From Anastatus disparis (Eukaryota > Arthropoda > Insecta > Hymenoptera > Eupelmidae): a DNA stretch of 64,000 nt. The DNA is taken from contig JAFFSR010000394.1 of the NCBI GenBank assembly GCA_017163975.1, positions 1,304,501-1,368,500 of the forward strand, read 5' to 3'. Below the pieces are notes generated by a model. That model had not been told where the DNA came from and ran no database searches. It saw only the letters and a program-made list of their open reading frames with translations. Positions 36,901-48,115 of the stretch are shown one piece after another; within the stretch, counting starts at the first letter, position 1, and each line of letters starts with the position of its first letter. The position numbers were made by a program, and so were the translations under genes.

Positions 36901-37687
36901 CAATTCCTCATAATGCTTCAATTTTTACAGCAGAATGCATAGCCATTCTTAAAGCCCTAAAAATTATAAGGAATAGCGAATATAATAAATTCATAATCAT
37001 CTCAGATTCTCTAAGTACGCTTCAAAGCCTCAAAACAGTAAAACTTAACATTAAAATTAATCCATACATTTTAAAAATTAAACAAATACACAACTTCATA
37101 GTGACAGGTGACTCCCCCAAGTCAGTCTCATTCTTATGGACCCCGGCTCATAAAGGGATAATGGGCAATGAGGCTGCTGATTCGTTAGCTAAAAGTTTCT
37201 CTCTAAAAACACCGTCTAAGGCATACAACCTTCCATTCACGGACTTGGTTCAAGAGTTTAGAACAACCTCCTATAATAATACAAACCAGAAATGTGTAGA
37301 TCAAGGTAGATACAAAGGAACCAAATATTTCAAAATATTTTATCAAGAAAACAAAAAAAGTTGGTTTCAAAACTCTAATAAACCACGAAACGCTATCGTC
37401 GAATAAATAGACTAAGAGCAGATCATTACAATTTAGCAGCATCATTAGCCAAAGTGAATATTGTAAGTAGCCCAATATGCCCTGAATGTAATGAATACGA
37501 CGAAGACATAAACCATGTCTTATGGCAATGCCCAGCGCATGACGGGCCTAGGTTAAATCTACTAAATAAACTTAAAGATCTTAAAATTTCATTACCTGTA
37601 AACACCGACAACTTAATATATTATCCTGATTCGCAAATTTGTACATACATCACCAAATTTTTAACTACATGTAATAAACCTTTGTAA
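33924..37687 (+). pseudogene. LINE ORF2: endonuclease, reverse transcriptase, RNase H
   Basis: The ATG is at 33924. The AP-endonuclease part (33924 to about 34790) shows VLFWNA, VESW, VGDFNAHN and GSDHYP, with one TAA at 34062-34064. After a frameshift near 34790 comes the thumb-like linker and RT N-terminus (GVRPISLTSSLGK, SQSGFRKGRS); after another near 35660 the RT core (FLDVNSAYD, GVPQGGVLSPLLY, QFADDIS). RNase H follows: YTDGSKG, AECIAI, ISDSLS, TPAHKGIMGNEAAD. After a last frameshift near 37385 comes a C-x2-C-x8-H-x4-C motif at about 37477-37530. All catalytic blocks are present, but four lesions prevent a single product. Several frameshifts sit in or near A runs, so consensus errors in the assembly are an alternative. 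Confidence 0.9.
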
Positions 37688-37781
37688 TACTGTTAAATGT
37701 AAACTACTGAATTTTGAATAAAGTAAAGCAGAAGTAAGACTCGCTAGAGTCTTAAAATGCTTAATTGAAAAAAAAAGAAAA

Positions 37782-39140
37782 ATTATGTATAAATTAGCCA
37801 ATTTTAAAATGAAAAAGAATTGCCGCAACTTATGAATTTTGATATTGTAGTTTTGTACTAAATTAAATTTTTATATTTTTATAAAAAAGATTAATTAGAG
37901 TTATAATATGCATAAAAATTGTTTAAATACAAATTATATCATGATGAATAAAGAATTTATTCTACTGAATTGCATTAACATCAATGAAAAAATATGATAG
38001 AAATTCATTCTTTGCAATCATGTGTTTCAATCACGAACCATAAAAAAACGAAAACAGTATTTGACGTTTACTATAACTAACAACTGCACGGAGAGAAGAA
38101 AGTATTGTTAAAATAGGTTTTAAATCTAGTATATCTAATTTATGTACTAAGATGTTTGAAAAAAAGTGACGATATAATTTCAATTAGTACTATCGCTTGA
38201 ATTTTAATGAATGATTTTGTTACTATTATATTATGAAGTAAGAGCATAAATTTGTTCTACTAAATTGCATTTAAATCAATGAAAAAATATAATAGGAATT
38301 TATTTATTTTAATTACGTGTTTCAATCACGACCATGAAATAATCAAAAACAGTATTTGACATTTACTACAACTAACAACTGCACGGAGAAAGGAAAGTAT
38401 TGTTAAAATAGGTTTTAAGGTAGTACTACCGTTAAGGGATTGACGGTTCAGAAAAATCTGAGATTGGGCACATAAGTAGATTTTAATTCAAATAAAGCAC
38501 AGTTAAATTTTGGTTAACTTTCAGAGCATGAGAAAAAAATTATTTATTGAAATTTTTCAATTTTGTACAGGAATCTAAATATCTTAAAAGCTAATAAATG
38601 AATCTATTTGAAAACTTATCAAAATAATCATCATGGTACATACTACAAGCTAATGCATTTCTTTTCTGAAAATTCGGCAATAAAATAGAAAGGAAGCTAA
38701 TATCTATAAGTACAGGTGTAGTGTCCGTTTTACATACTAAGGTATTTGAAAAAAAAGTTACGATATAATTTCAATTAGTACTATAGCTTGAATTTTAGGG
38801 ACTTATGTTGGGACTATTATATTTTAAAGTGAGAGCATAAATTTGCGATGCTTAGTGTCTTTTTTTGGTACTAAGACTGACATTTCACCTACTCGATTCA
38901 AGGGCAATATTTCGCAGAAAATGTTAATGTTAATCTCTTTTCGCGCGACTTTTCCTATTACTAAAATTAAAAATTATTGAATCTAGAATTATTTATATAA
39001 TATATAACACTTTTAAATTACTAATAATTAATATTTTGATTCATGATATTTAAGGAATAAAACGATACATGTTTATCTTCCATATTTCGTTTTAAAATAG
39101 TTACTTTTGACTTTATAATTAATTATTAGTAATTTAAAAT

Positions 39141-39142
<2 letters not shown>
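37782..39142 (+). repeat. Repeat F, part right of the LINE
   Basis: It continues the match to 11455-12250 directly after the LINE. Part of the repeat (around 38150-38240) recurs at 38735-38850, so there is an internal duplication. A segment of about 320 bp at 38412-38735 is absent from copy 1 and is unidentified. Non-coding. Confidence 0.75.

Positions 39143-39176
<34 letters not shown>
39143..39176. repeat. (TA)n microsatellite
   Basis: TA run between repeat F and the Helitron-type end. Confidence 0.95.
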
Positions 39177-39179
<3 letters not shown>

Positions 39180-39535
39180 CTAGGGGGGTACCCCCCTGCT
39201 CGCTCTGCTCGCCAACCTATATTATAGGTATCATATCAATATAAAATGTAACAGTTATGCATCGTTTTATATAAAAAATTTTTTATTATAATATATTTTT
39301 ATATTATACATAATATTACATAATTGTACATTTTTTATTAAATTTTTATTATTAATATAGAAACATGAAAAAAAATACATCATATTAATTATTTATGAAA
39401 AATATCTGAAAAAAATTATTAATAAATTTTAATCATTATTCATAACATATAGATTAAGCTGGTTTTTGTACCATCTTACATTTTTAATCTTTTAGATTTT
39501 TATCATTGTGAATTGAATTAAAATTTTTTAATATG
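39180..39535 (-). mobile_element. Helitron 3'-end fragment
   Basis: On the minus strand it ends in hairpin AGGGGGGTACCCCCCT plus CTAG and is followed by T, the CTRR-T rule of Helitron 3' ends. About 350 bp match the reverse complement of 45290-45634, the 3' end behind the Helitron helicase. It is a fragment without coding sequence. Confidence 0.65.
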
Positions 39536-39538
39536 AAA

Positions 39539-39543
<5 letters not shown>

Positions 39544-39613
<70 letters not shown>
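39544..39613. repeat. (TA)n microsatellite, left flank of foldback
   Basis: Pure TA run of about 35 units. Confidence 0.95.
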
Positions 39614-39615
<2 letters not shown>

Positions 39616-40912
39616 GACGTTTCACGTCAACTCACCTAACAAAAAAATAGAATTCGTCGAAAATCTGTGAAAATGTTCTATTTGATACCCAAAATATACA
39701 ATAAAATTTTAGAGGTCGAGGTCAAAGGGGTCAGGATTTAAACGTGATGGAATTTTTCGAATTTTCCAAATTTTTTGCTAAATAAATATTTTAATGAATT
39801 TTTTCCACAAAAACTATCAATTTTTCGTTAAAATTTAATAGAATACTTTTTTCTTGGAAATTAGATGTAGAAATCACCTGAATTTTCGCAAATTATAATA
39901 TACTGATTTTTATGCTTACTTGATCGATTTAAACATACTATTTAGCATATCTAAAAATCGAGCAGATTAAATTGGCTTTTTAAAGTCTTATTATTTTCGT
40001 TTTTTTATGAGGAAAAAATATACGAAGCCTCCAGTTGGGCAGCCTTCTCAAAGTTACTTAATTGTGCAAAAAAGTCTGAATAAATCGTTATTTTGGATCA
40101 ATGGTGAGATTCGTGATTTTTTTTCTGAAAAAGTATTGATTTTTGGGACAAATGTATGAAAATGTTTTTTATTGGAAATTGTATGTAAAATGTATGTAAA
40201 TTTTTGTAAACCATTATTTGCTAAATATCACAAATTATAAATGAAATTTTGAAATTTTAGAATTTATTTTTTATTAAATTTTTAGTATATATGGTTCATA
40301 ATGTCTTAAATTACAATTTGTAAAAATATATTCATATTCTACACATGATTTCCAATAAAAAACATTTTCATACATTTGTCCCAAAAATCAATACTTTTTC
40401 AGAAAAAAAATTACGAATCTCATCATTGATCCAAAATAACGATTTTTTCAGATATTTTTGCACAATTAAGTAACTTTGAGAAGGCTGCCCAACTGGAGGC
40501 TTCTGTATATTTTTTCCTCATAAAAAAACGAAGAAAATAAGACTTTAAAAAGCCAATTTAATCTGCTCGATTTTTAGATATGCTAAATAGTATGTTTAAA
40601 TCGATCAAGTAAGCATAAAAATCAGTATATTATAATTTGCAAAAATTCAGGTGATTTCTACATCTAATTTCCAAAGAAAAAGTATTCTATTAAATTTTAA
40701 CGAAAAATTGATAGTTTTTGTGGAAAAAATTCATTAAAATATTTATTTAGCAAAAAATTTGGAAAATTCGAAAAATTCCATCACGTTTAAATCCTGACCC
40801 CTTTGACCTCGACCTCTAAATTTTTTTTTGTATATTTTGGGTATCAAATAGAACATTTTCACAGATTTTCGACGAATTCTATTTTTTTGTTAGGTGAGTT
40901 GACGTGAAACGT

Positions 40913-40914
<2 letters not shown>
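39614..40914. mobile_element. 1.3-kb palindromic foldback, GGGACGTTTCACG family
   Basis: Left GGGACGTTTCACGTCAACTC and right GAGTTGACGTGAAACGTCC are inverted. The arms of about 590 bp are nearly identical and enclose a loop at roughly 40200-40330. Both flanks are long TA runs. A single-armed relative lies at 1692-2345, and a related palindrome at 53884-55745. No ORF longer than chance. Confidence 0.9.

Positions 40915-40981
<67 letters not shown>
40915..40981. repeat. (TA)n microsatellite, right flank of foldback
   Basis: Pure TA run. Confidence 0.95.
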
Positions 40982-40982
<1 letters not shown>

Positions 40983-41011
40983 GAAAAGACTGAACGCTTA
41001 TGACGCGTTAA

Positions 41012-41414
41012 GAGCATGACGAAGCTGTCCGCCTTCTAATAATATTTCCAATCTTAACTTATGAATAAACGATGCAATTAATTGAGTTTTTTTGCTATAA
41101 AGAAAAAATTTGTAAGATTCAACTCTAGTGCGGACAACTCAAGAAAACCACCAAAATATTATACATACAAAGTTATAATAAAAACTTTTAATATATCGTA
41201 TTTTAAGGATAGGTTTGTCGAGTTTGATATCTAATTTCCAATCCAAGCTCATAAAAAAATAACAAGTCCAAAAGATTTTTTATTTTAATAAAAATTATTG
41301 TACTAATATAACTTTAGTGCGGACAAGTCATTATATTTGTTCAATTTAAGAATTTAAAAAGATATCGATAAAATAAAAAAAGCAAAACTCGATTGCTGCA
41401 GCTCCGACATGCCG
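41012..41414 (+). mobile_element. 403-bp TTAA-flanked MITE, copy 2
   Basis: TTAA lies at 41008-41011 and 41415-41418. Imperfect TIRs GCATGACGAAGCTG and GCATGTCGGAGCTG. The sequence is homologous throughout to 19835-20237. The paralogous stretch GACGCGTTAGGTCTTTTTAT at 45690-45709 is the unoccupied site. Confidence 0.9.
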
Positions 41415-41418
41415 TTAA

Positions 41419-42013
41419 GTCTTTTTATTAGTGGAAGCCTTCGCCAGTAGCCATAAAAATCATTTTGTTTTATAATTTGTATGTTTTATATAATATATAA
41501 AATATATATAATATAAATATTATTTTTTATATTATTCTAAATAATTTAAAAAATTGTTTTTTATAATCATTTAAAAATAAAGATAATAAATATTTCAAAA
41601 ATAAAATTTTTATATTATGATGTTGAGTTTTAAGTCTTTAGATTTATAAAATTATTTTAATTCCTATTTTATATTTTTTTTAGACTTAATTTTACATCAA
41701 ATATGTTATTAATTTATTAATATTTAATAATATTATTGATTTATTAATATTTCATAAATACATTATTATAATATAGGAAGGTCAGTGGAAGGGTTGTGGA
41801 GGTGCTGTGGGGTTGCCGTGGGGGGCTTTGGAGGGGTGGAGGGGAGGGTGTTGAGTGATGTGGAGGGGTGTGGGGGGTACTTGGACCAAAAACAACAGTA
41901 AAAAATTTTGTAATATTTTAAACAATTTTACGTTATTTTGTGGGGAGTGTGAAGGGGTGTGGGGGGGGGGGGGGTCCGAGGGTTAATTTCTGATATAACT
42001 ATATGATATAGGA

Positions 42014-42044
<31 letters not shown>

Positions 42045-42056
42045 TAAATGTAAATC

Positions 42057-42093
<37 letters not shown>
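41419..42093 (+). repeat. Repeat B, copy 1, with G-rich block and (TA)n
   Basis: GTCTTTTTATTAGTGGAAGC start, AT-rich middle, then a strongly G-rich tract (about 41778-41975; GGGGTGTGGAGG-like units and a run of 14 G) around an AAACAATTTTACGTTATTTT block, then TA runs at 42013-42040 and 42059-42093. The second copy is 45700-46317. Confidence 0.8.
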
Positions 42094-42097
<4 letters not shown>

Positions 42098-42167
42098 CTA
42101 GGGGGGGTACCCCCCTGCTCGTTCCACTCGCCAACCCCCATTATAGTTATCATTTCAATATAAAATA
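42098..42167 (-). mobile_element. Helitron-type end, inverted
   Basis: CTAG with seven G, TAC and a C run, followed by TGCTCGTTCCACTCGCC. About 70 bp are homologous to the reverse complement of the 3' end at 45634, so the Helitron segment 42098-45634 has inverted ends. Confidence 0.6.
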
Positions 42168-44254
42168 TAAGAAGAATTTCCCTTATGTGGTAGAAGCCAT
42201 AACGTAATAAGATTAAATATTCATACAGAAAATCAACAAAAAATTGTTTTTGATGAAAACGATATAACTTCAGCTTTAAACAAATGGGAAACTACTTTAA
42301 CAGCATGGTTCAAATTGAATGAAAAAGATGATTTTGCAAAAAAAATTAAATATGCAAATATACCAGAATATTATGTTTTTAATACTATTAACAAATCTTG
42401 GATTAAAAGATCAAAAATAAGAAAAAATGTAGTAATTGGAAGATTAAGTGTAGTATCACCTAAGGATAGAGAAAGATTTTTTCTAAAATTAATATTAAAT
42501 AGAGTAACAGGTGCAACTTCTTTTAAATATTTACGAACATTTGAAAACATTACTTATAATACATATAAAAAAACAGCTATTGCTATGGGTTTAATAGAAC
42601 ATGAAACACAAATTTATAATATATTTGATGAAGCATGTCAAGTAATGTTACCATTACAATTAAGAAAATTTTTTGCAAGTTTCCTATTATGTGAAAATAT
42701 TCAAGGGAATATAATTTGGGAAAAATATAAAAAATTTTTTATAGAAGATTTTAAAGAAAATAATGCAAATAACGCACTTTTTCATATTAACAAAATTTTA
42801 ATGTCAGAAGAAATGTCATGTAAAGATTTTGGTATTCCTGAGCCTAATGAAATAGATTTAAAAAAGAAAATGAATTTAGTAACGAAACTATTGAATATAG
42901 TAACAAAATATTTAATAAAATGTTTAATGAATTAAATTCAGATCAAAAAAACATATTTAATAATATAATAAATAATAAACACAAAATATATTTTATAGAT
43001 GGTCCAGTAGGTTCTGGTAAAACCTTTTTATATAAAACATTAATATATTACTTTATTTCAATTTAAAAAAAATTTATATCAATGGCTTGGACAGGAATAG
43101 CTTCAATTTTGTTACCAAATGGTATGACAAGCCACAGAACATTTAGATTACCTATAGACTTAAGTAATATTGAAAATGCTTTTTTAAAATTAGAATCTGA
43201 TAAACATAAGTTACGACTAACAGATATTATTATTTGGGATGAAGCTTCTATGATTCCCAAAAAAGCATTAGAAATTGTGGATAAAACTTTACAAGATGTT
43301 TGTTCAAATAATAAACCATTTGGAGATAAATTAATAATTTTAGGTGGTGACTTTAGGCAAATTTTACCTATAGTAAAAAATGGATTTAAAGATACAATTA
43401 TAAAAGACACTATAAAATATTCACATCTTTGGAAATTATTTAAAATTTTTAATTTAAAAACTAATATAAGATGTAATAATAAAAAATTTTCATCTTTTTT
43501 ATTAAATATAGGAGAAGGAAAAATTAATACTTTCATTATTCCCGAAGAATATAAAACTAATAATATATGCGATACAATTTATAAAGATATAAACAACAAT
43601 TATAATTTTTCTAAAAATGTTATTTTAACTTCACATAATGAAGATGTAAACATTTTAAATAATAAAATATTAAAATTAATCGATGGTGAAATGATAACTT
43701 ATTACAGTATAGATCATGCAACTTATAAAGGCGTTGATCAAACTGATAAAAATATTCATTTAAATTATCCTATTGAAATGTTAAATAATATTAGAGAAGG
43801 ATTACCTCCTCACGAAATTAAATTAAAGATTAACGCAATTATAATGTTAATTAGAAATCTTAATATAACTGATGGATTATGTAATGGGACTAGATTAAAA
43901 ATAACTTAATTATTTAAATTTAATATAGAAGCTGAGATTATTACAGGAGAAAATAAAGGAAATAAAGTTTTTATACCAAAAATAACTTTAAGTACAAATG
44001 AATCGTCTTCTTTGCCTTTTATTTTACACAGAAAACAATTTCCTATAGTGTTAGCATTTGCAATTACAATTAATAAGTCACAAGGACAAAGTTTTGAAAA
44101 TATAGGTATATATATTAAAAAACCATTATTTTCATATGGTCAGCTATATGTCGCACTTTCAAGATGTAAAAATAAAAAAAATATATATATTCAAAATGAA
44201 TTAGATAATAAAAATGAAATTAAAAACATAGTTTGGAAAGAAATATTAAAATAA
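42168..44254 (+). pseudogene. Helitron helicase, 5'-truncated
   Basis: The match to Helitron protein begins mid-molecule (NVIRLNIHTENQQ), corresponding to about codon 605 of the copy at 21022. It contains the linker missing from that copy (WIKRSKIRKNVVIGRLSVVS, RVTGATSFKYLRTF) and a complete set of helicase motifs: GPVGSGKT (43001-43024), WDEASM, GGDFRQILP, TINKSQGQSF and ALSR. The lesions are a frameshift near 42867 and stops at 43063-43065 and 43907-43909. Walker B Glu and motif III are intact here, unlike in the other copy. The HUH/Rep domain is absent, so it cannot transpose by itself. Confidence 0.85.
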
Positions 44255-44340
44255 TAATTTATATAATTTAATTATTTATATTAATTGTTTATATAATTTA
44301 ATTATTATTGTTTACAGGTATCGTATTTATAAAATTCATG

Positions 44341-44371
44341 TATATATATATATATATATATAAAATATATA

Positions 44372-44411
<40 letters not shown>
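44341..44411. repeat. (TA)n tracts upstream of small ORF
   Basis: Two TA runs separated by short AT sequence between the helicase and the ORF at 44432. Confidence 0.9.
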
Positions 44412-44412
<1 letters not shown>

Positions 44413-44431
44413 AATTTAAACATATAACAAA

Positions 44432-44830
44432 ATGGAATGGAATGAAATTGAAGGTCAATACGTTATTATTGATAATGTAAATGATCAAGAAATGATGGAT
44501 AGTTTAAATGATAACATTGAAGATTATTTAAATTATGAGGAAGAGTATGAATATTATTTAGAAAATCTTGCTGATAATAATAGTTCAGATAATACTGAAA
44601 TATCTATTTTAAATAATTTAATAAATTCATATATTGGTGAAGATAATGAAAGAGTAGAATTTCATAATTGGAAACAAGTACCAGAATATTATAAATATTA
44701 CACTAATAAAATTATAGAATATAAAATAACATTAAATGAACCAATAAATGAATTTTATCTAAATCAAAATTACGAAATATATTCAAGATATTTATTGAAC
44801 ATTGCACACATTTTAAAAAAAATATTATGA
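44432..44830 (+). CDS. Acidic hypothetical protein behind Helitron helicase
   Basis: An ATG opens 132 uninterrupted codons ending in TGA. The product is very acidic in its first half (EEEYEYYLENLADNN region) and rich in Asn, Tyr and Ile. The C-terminal half carries a WKQVPEYYKYY motif. No domain is recognised. It follows the helicase by about 180 bp and stays open in sequence that is otherwise stop-dense, which is notable because the neighbouring helicase is broken. It may be an accessory ORF of this Helitron family or a captured exon. A 40-residue C-terminal stretch of mixed hydrophobic residues could be helical. Confidence 0.5.
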   Translation: MEWNEIEGQYVIIDNVNDQEMMDSLNDNIEDYLNYEEEYEYYLENLADNNSSDNTEISILNNLINSYIGEDNERVEFHNWKQVPEYYKYYTNKIIEYKITLNEPINEFYLNQNYEIYSRYLLNIAHILKKIL

Positions 44831-45289
44831 TATATTTTTTTAAATTTATTATTTATTTAAATTATAAATTCAATATTTTTATGAAATGTTTAATATTTTA
44901 TTAAGATTAAATTTTATGAAAGAAAAATTGATATATTTCTAAAATGTAAAATTAAGTAAAAAGATATCAAACAGGAATTATAACAAAATAATCCTTTAAA
45001 TCTTAAAAATCTTAAATTTATATTTAAATATATCAAACATTATGTTGAATTAATATAATAAAATAATTAAAAATTATTTTTTTTAATATTTAATGTAATA
45101 TTTACATAAAATATTAAACATTATATAAAACTATTAATAATTAATAATTTAAAAAATTTTGATATATTTATAAAATGTCAGATTAAGAAAAAAGATATCA
45201 AACAGGAATTATAACAAAATAATCCTATAAATCTTCAAAATCTTAAGTATACATTTAAATATATCAAATGATAATATTAAAAAATTTTA
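44831..45289. other. AT-rich non-coding, internal duplication
   Basis: A block around AAAGATATCAAACAGGAATT (44960) recurs at 45192, about 232 bp later, with small changes. It is part of the Helitron 3' region. No gene is seen. Confidence 0.7.
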
Positions 45290-45634
45290 CTAAAAAATTT
45301 ATGATTTCATAATGATAATAATCTAAAAGATTAAAAATTTAAGGTTGTGTAAAAACCAACTTAATCTATATTTCATAAATAATGATTAAAATTTATTAAT
45401 AATTTTTTTCAGATATTTTACATAAATAATTAATATTATGTATTTTTTTTCATGTTTCTATGTCAATAATAAAAATTTAATAAAAAATATACAATTATAT
45501 AATATTATGTATAATACAAAAATATATTATAATAAAAAAATTTTTATATAAAACAATGCATAAGTGTTATATTTTATATTGATATGATAACTATAATGGA
45601 GGTTATGAGTGGAACGAGCAGGGGGTACCCCTAG
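45290..45634 (+). mobile_element. Helitron 3' terminal region
   Basis: Homologous to 39180-39535 on the opposite strand. It ends in GAACGAGCAGGGGGTACCCC with CTAG at 45631-45634. Confidence 0.65.
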
Positions 45635-45690
45635 CCAAAATTATTTTCAGGAGGATATAAATAAATAAATTTGTAGAGATACCACCAAAG

Positions 45691-46266
45691 ACGCGTTAGG
45701 TCTTTTTATTAATGGAAGCCTTCACCAGTAGCCATAAAAATCATTTTGTTTTATAATTTATATGTTTTATCTAATTTTTTATATTATTTTGAATAATTTA
45801 AAAAATTGTTTTTTATTTCTTCATTTTAAAATAAAGAAAATAAAAATTTTTTCAATAAAATTTTTGTATTAATTCTAGCATTAATTAATTTTAATATTAT
45901 AAATTATATATTATTATGTTAAGTTTTAAGTTTGTATATTTAAATACATACATTATTATATTGTGGGGGGCAGTGGAGGGGTCGTAGGGGGTGCCGTGGG
46001 GTGCCGTGTGGAGGGGTGTGGAGGGTACTTAGAATAAAAGCAACAATAAAAAATATCGTAATATTTTAAACAATTTTACGTTATTTTGTGGAGGGGTCGT
46101 GGGGGTGCCGTGAGGGTGCTGTGGAGGGGCGTGGAGGGGTGTGGAAGGGTGTGGGGGGTTGTGGAGGGGTGTGGGGGGTTGTGGAGGGGTGTGGAGGGGT
46201 GCAGGGGGCGTGGAGGGGTGTGGGGGGTCCGAGGGTTAATTTTTAATATAACTATATAATATAGGT

Positions 46267-46317
<51 letters not shown>
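45691..46317 (+). repeat. Repeat B, copy 2, with G-rich block and (TA)n
   Basis: Direct repeat of 41419-42093. It carries the empty MITE site at 45696-45699, a larger G-rich block (45965-46235; GTGGAGGGGTGT units) and a TA run at 46266-46317. The minus-strand frame across it is low-complexity and not a gene. Confidence 0.8.
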
Positions 46318-46318
<1 letters not shown>

Positions 46319-46370
46319 TAGGGGGGGTTCCCCCTGCTCGCTCCGCTCGCCAACCGAATACACACATTCT
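46318..46370 (-). mobile_element. Helitron-type end fragment
   Basis: CTAG and GGGGGGGTTCCCCC followed by TGCTCGCTCCGCTCGCCAAC. The hairpin has TTC where the other copies have TAC. After about 35 bp the sequence diverges from the other copies. Confidence 0.55.
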
Positions 46371-47400
46371 AAAGTAAATAGAAGAGTAGGACATAATGAG
46401 TTGAAATTTCATATTTGTGAATGTAAAAAAAGTTCAATAGAAAACATCGATACATAAAAATATAAGATATGAAGTTATAGAATTAGAATTAATAAAAAAA
46501 AAGATGGTTTAACGCGATATTCAAAAGTTTACAACGAATCAAACTTATATATTTTCGAAATAAATTAAAAATAGAATAGTAAATAACATTGAAATTTCAA
46601 GTTATGATTGTATATGATAATATTTAATAATAATTATTAGCGAATAATAAAAAATAGAGTAATAGAATAATTAAAAATTATTATTATAAATAAATATTTT
46701 TATCTTCTTATGTCATAAATTTTATATATGAAATGCAAAGAAAACGCTCCCTCTCTGCATTTTTTATTTTTGGGCTCAAGACCAACATATATAAATATAT
46801 GGCTGCATTAAGAGTGTTTTTTTTGTAGCTAAAAGAAGCGAACATTTTTATTTTTTACTGTCGCTAAAAAAGCGTACACTTTTTTTTCATTATCGCTTAA
46901 TCAAATTTATATTAATTCAAAGTAAATAGAAGAGTAGGACATAATGAATCTAAATTTCATGTTTGCAAATGTGAAAAAAGTTCAACAGAAAACATCGATA
47001 TATAAAAATATAAGATATGAAGTTATAGAATTAGAATTAATAAAAAAAAGATGGTTTAACGCAATATTCAAAAGTTCACAATGAATCAAACTTATATATT
47101 TTTGAAATAAATTAAAAATAGAATAAAAAATAATAATAAAATTTCAAGTTATGATTGTATATAATAATATTTAATAATAATTATAAGCTAATAATAAAAA
47201 ATAGAATAATAGAATAATTGAAAATTGTGATTATAAATAAATATTTTTATCTTTTTGTGTTATAAATTTTATACATAAGATGCAAAAAAAAAACGCTCCC
47301 TCTCTGCATTTTTTATTTTTGGGCTTGAGACCAACATATATAAATATATGGCTGCATTAAGAGTGTTTTTTGTGTAGCTAAAAGAAGCTTACATTTTTAT
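46371..47400 (+). repeat. 548-bp direct duplication
   Basis: AAAGTAAATAGAAGAGTAGG at 46371 recurs at 46919, and the copies stay aligned through GCTCCCTCTCTGCATTTT (46746 and 47295) to GCTGCATTAAGAGTGTTTTT. Copies differ by scattered substitutions. The second half of each copy is the terminus of the Foldback-like element. Confidence 0.85.
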
Positions 47401-48090
47401 TTTTTACTGTCGCTAAAGGAGCTTACAAATTAATTTGTTATTATTACTGAAATAATTTTACATACTTATTTTTTATTGTTGCTAATAGAAGTTTACAAAT
47501 TTAAATTTTATTGTAGTTATAAAAAGCTTACATATTTATTTTTTATTGTCGTTAAAGAAGCTTGTACAGTTGTTTTGTATTTATACTAAGAAAAAGTTTA
47601 AATTATTTCAAATATTTATTTAATATGTCGTTAAATTTCACGCTAAAGAAGCGTACACTTTTTTTTCATTGTCGCTAAAAAAGCTTACAAATTTATTTAT
47701 TATTATCGTTGAAGCATACAGATCTATTGTTTATTGTCGCTAAAAAAATTTCATATAAGCATACAAATTTATTGTCGCTAAAAGGAGCTTACAGATTAAT
47801 TTGTTATTATTATTGAAATAATTTTATAGACTTATTTTCTGTTGTCGCTAATAGAAGCTTACAAATTTAAATTTTATTGTAGTTATAAAAAGCTAACATA
47901 TTTATTTTTCATTGTCGCTAAAAAAGTTTGTACAGTTTTTTAAATAATTTTAAATATTTATTCAATATGTCGTTAAATTTCATTGTCGCTAAAAGAAGCT
48001 TACAAATTTATATTTTATTACAAGCTTACATATATATTTTTTATTGTTGTTAAAAAAAACTTATAAATTTATTTTTTTTGTAGTAAATTA
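47390..48090 (+). repeat. Left array of about 34-bp units
   Basis: Degenerate units around ATTGTCGCTAAAAGAAGCTT ACAAATTTAT. These are less regular than the right array and in the opposite orientation to it. Confidence 0.85.
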
Positions 48091-48115
48091 ATATTATTTT
48101 ATAATCAATATTATT

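Larger units (their letters stand above)
32348..37781 (+). mobile_element. I-like non-LTR retrotransposon (LINE)
   Basis: The element is bounded by perfect 14-bp target duplications ATTATGTATAAATT (32334-32347 and 37782-37795). It starts CAGTCTGGTTCG and ends in an A-rich tail. Order: 5' leader, gag-like ORF1, ORF2 with endonuclease, reverse transcriptase, RNase H and a C-terminal zinc motif. RNase H plus a CCHC ORF1 favours the I group; Jockey lacks RNase H. The full length and clean duplications mean a fairly recent insertion, yet both ORFs are frameshifted. Confidence 0.9.
42168..45634 (+). mobile_element. 5'-truncated Helitron with 3' terminus
   Basis: Coding sequence (42168-44254), a (TA)n tract, an intact small ORF (44432-44830) and a long AT-rich 3' region end in GGGGGTACCCCTAG at 45621-45634, a hairpin adjoining CTAG. 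The next base is C and not T, a deviation from the usual target. Confidence 0.65.
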
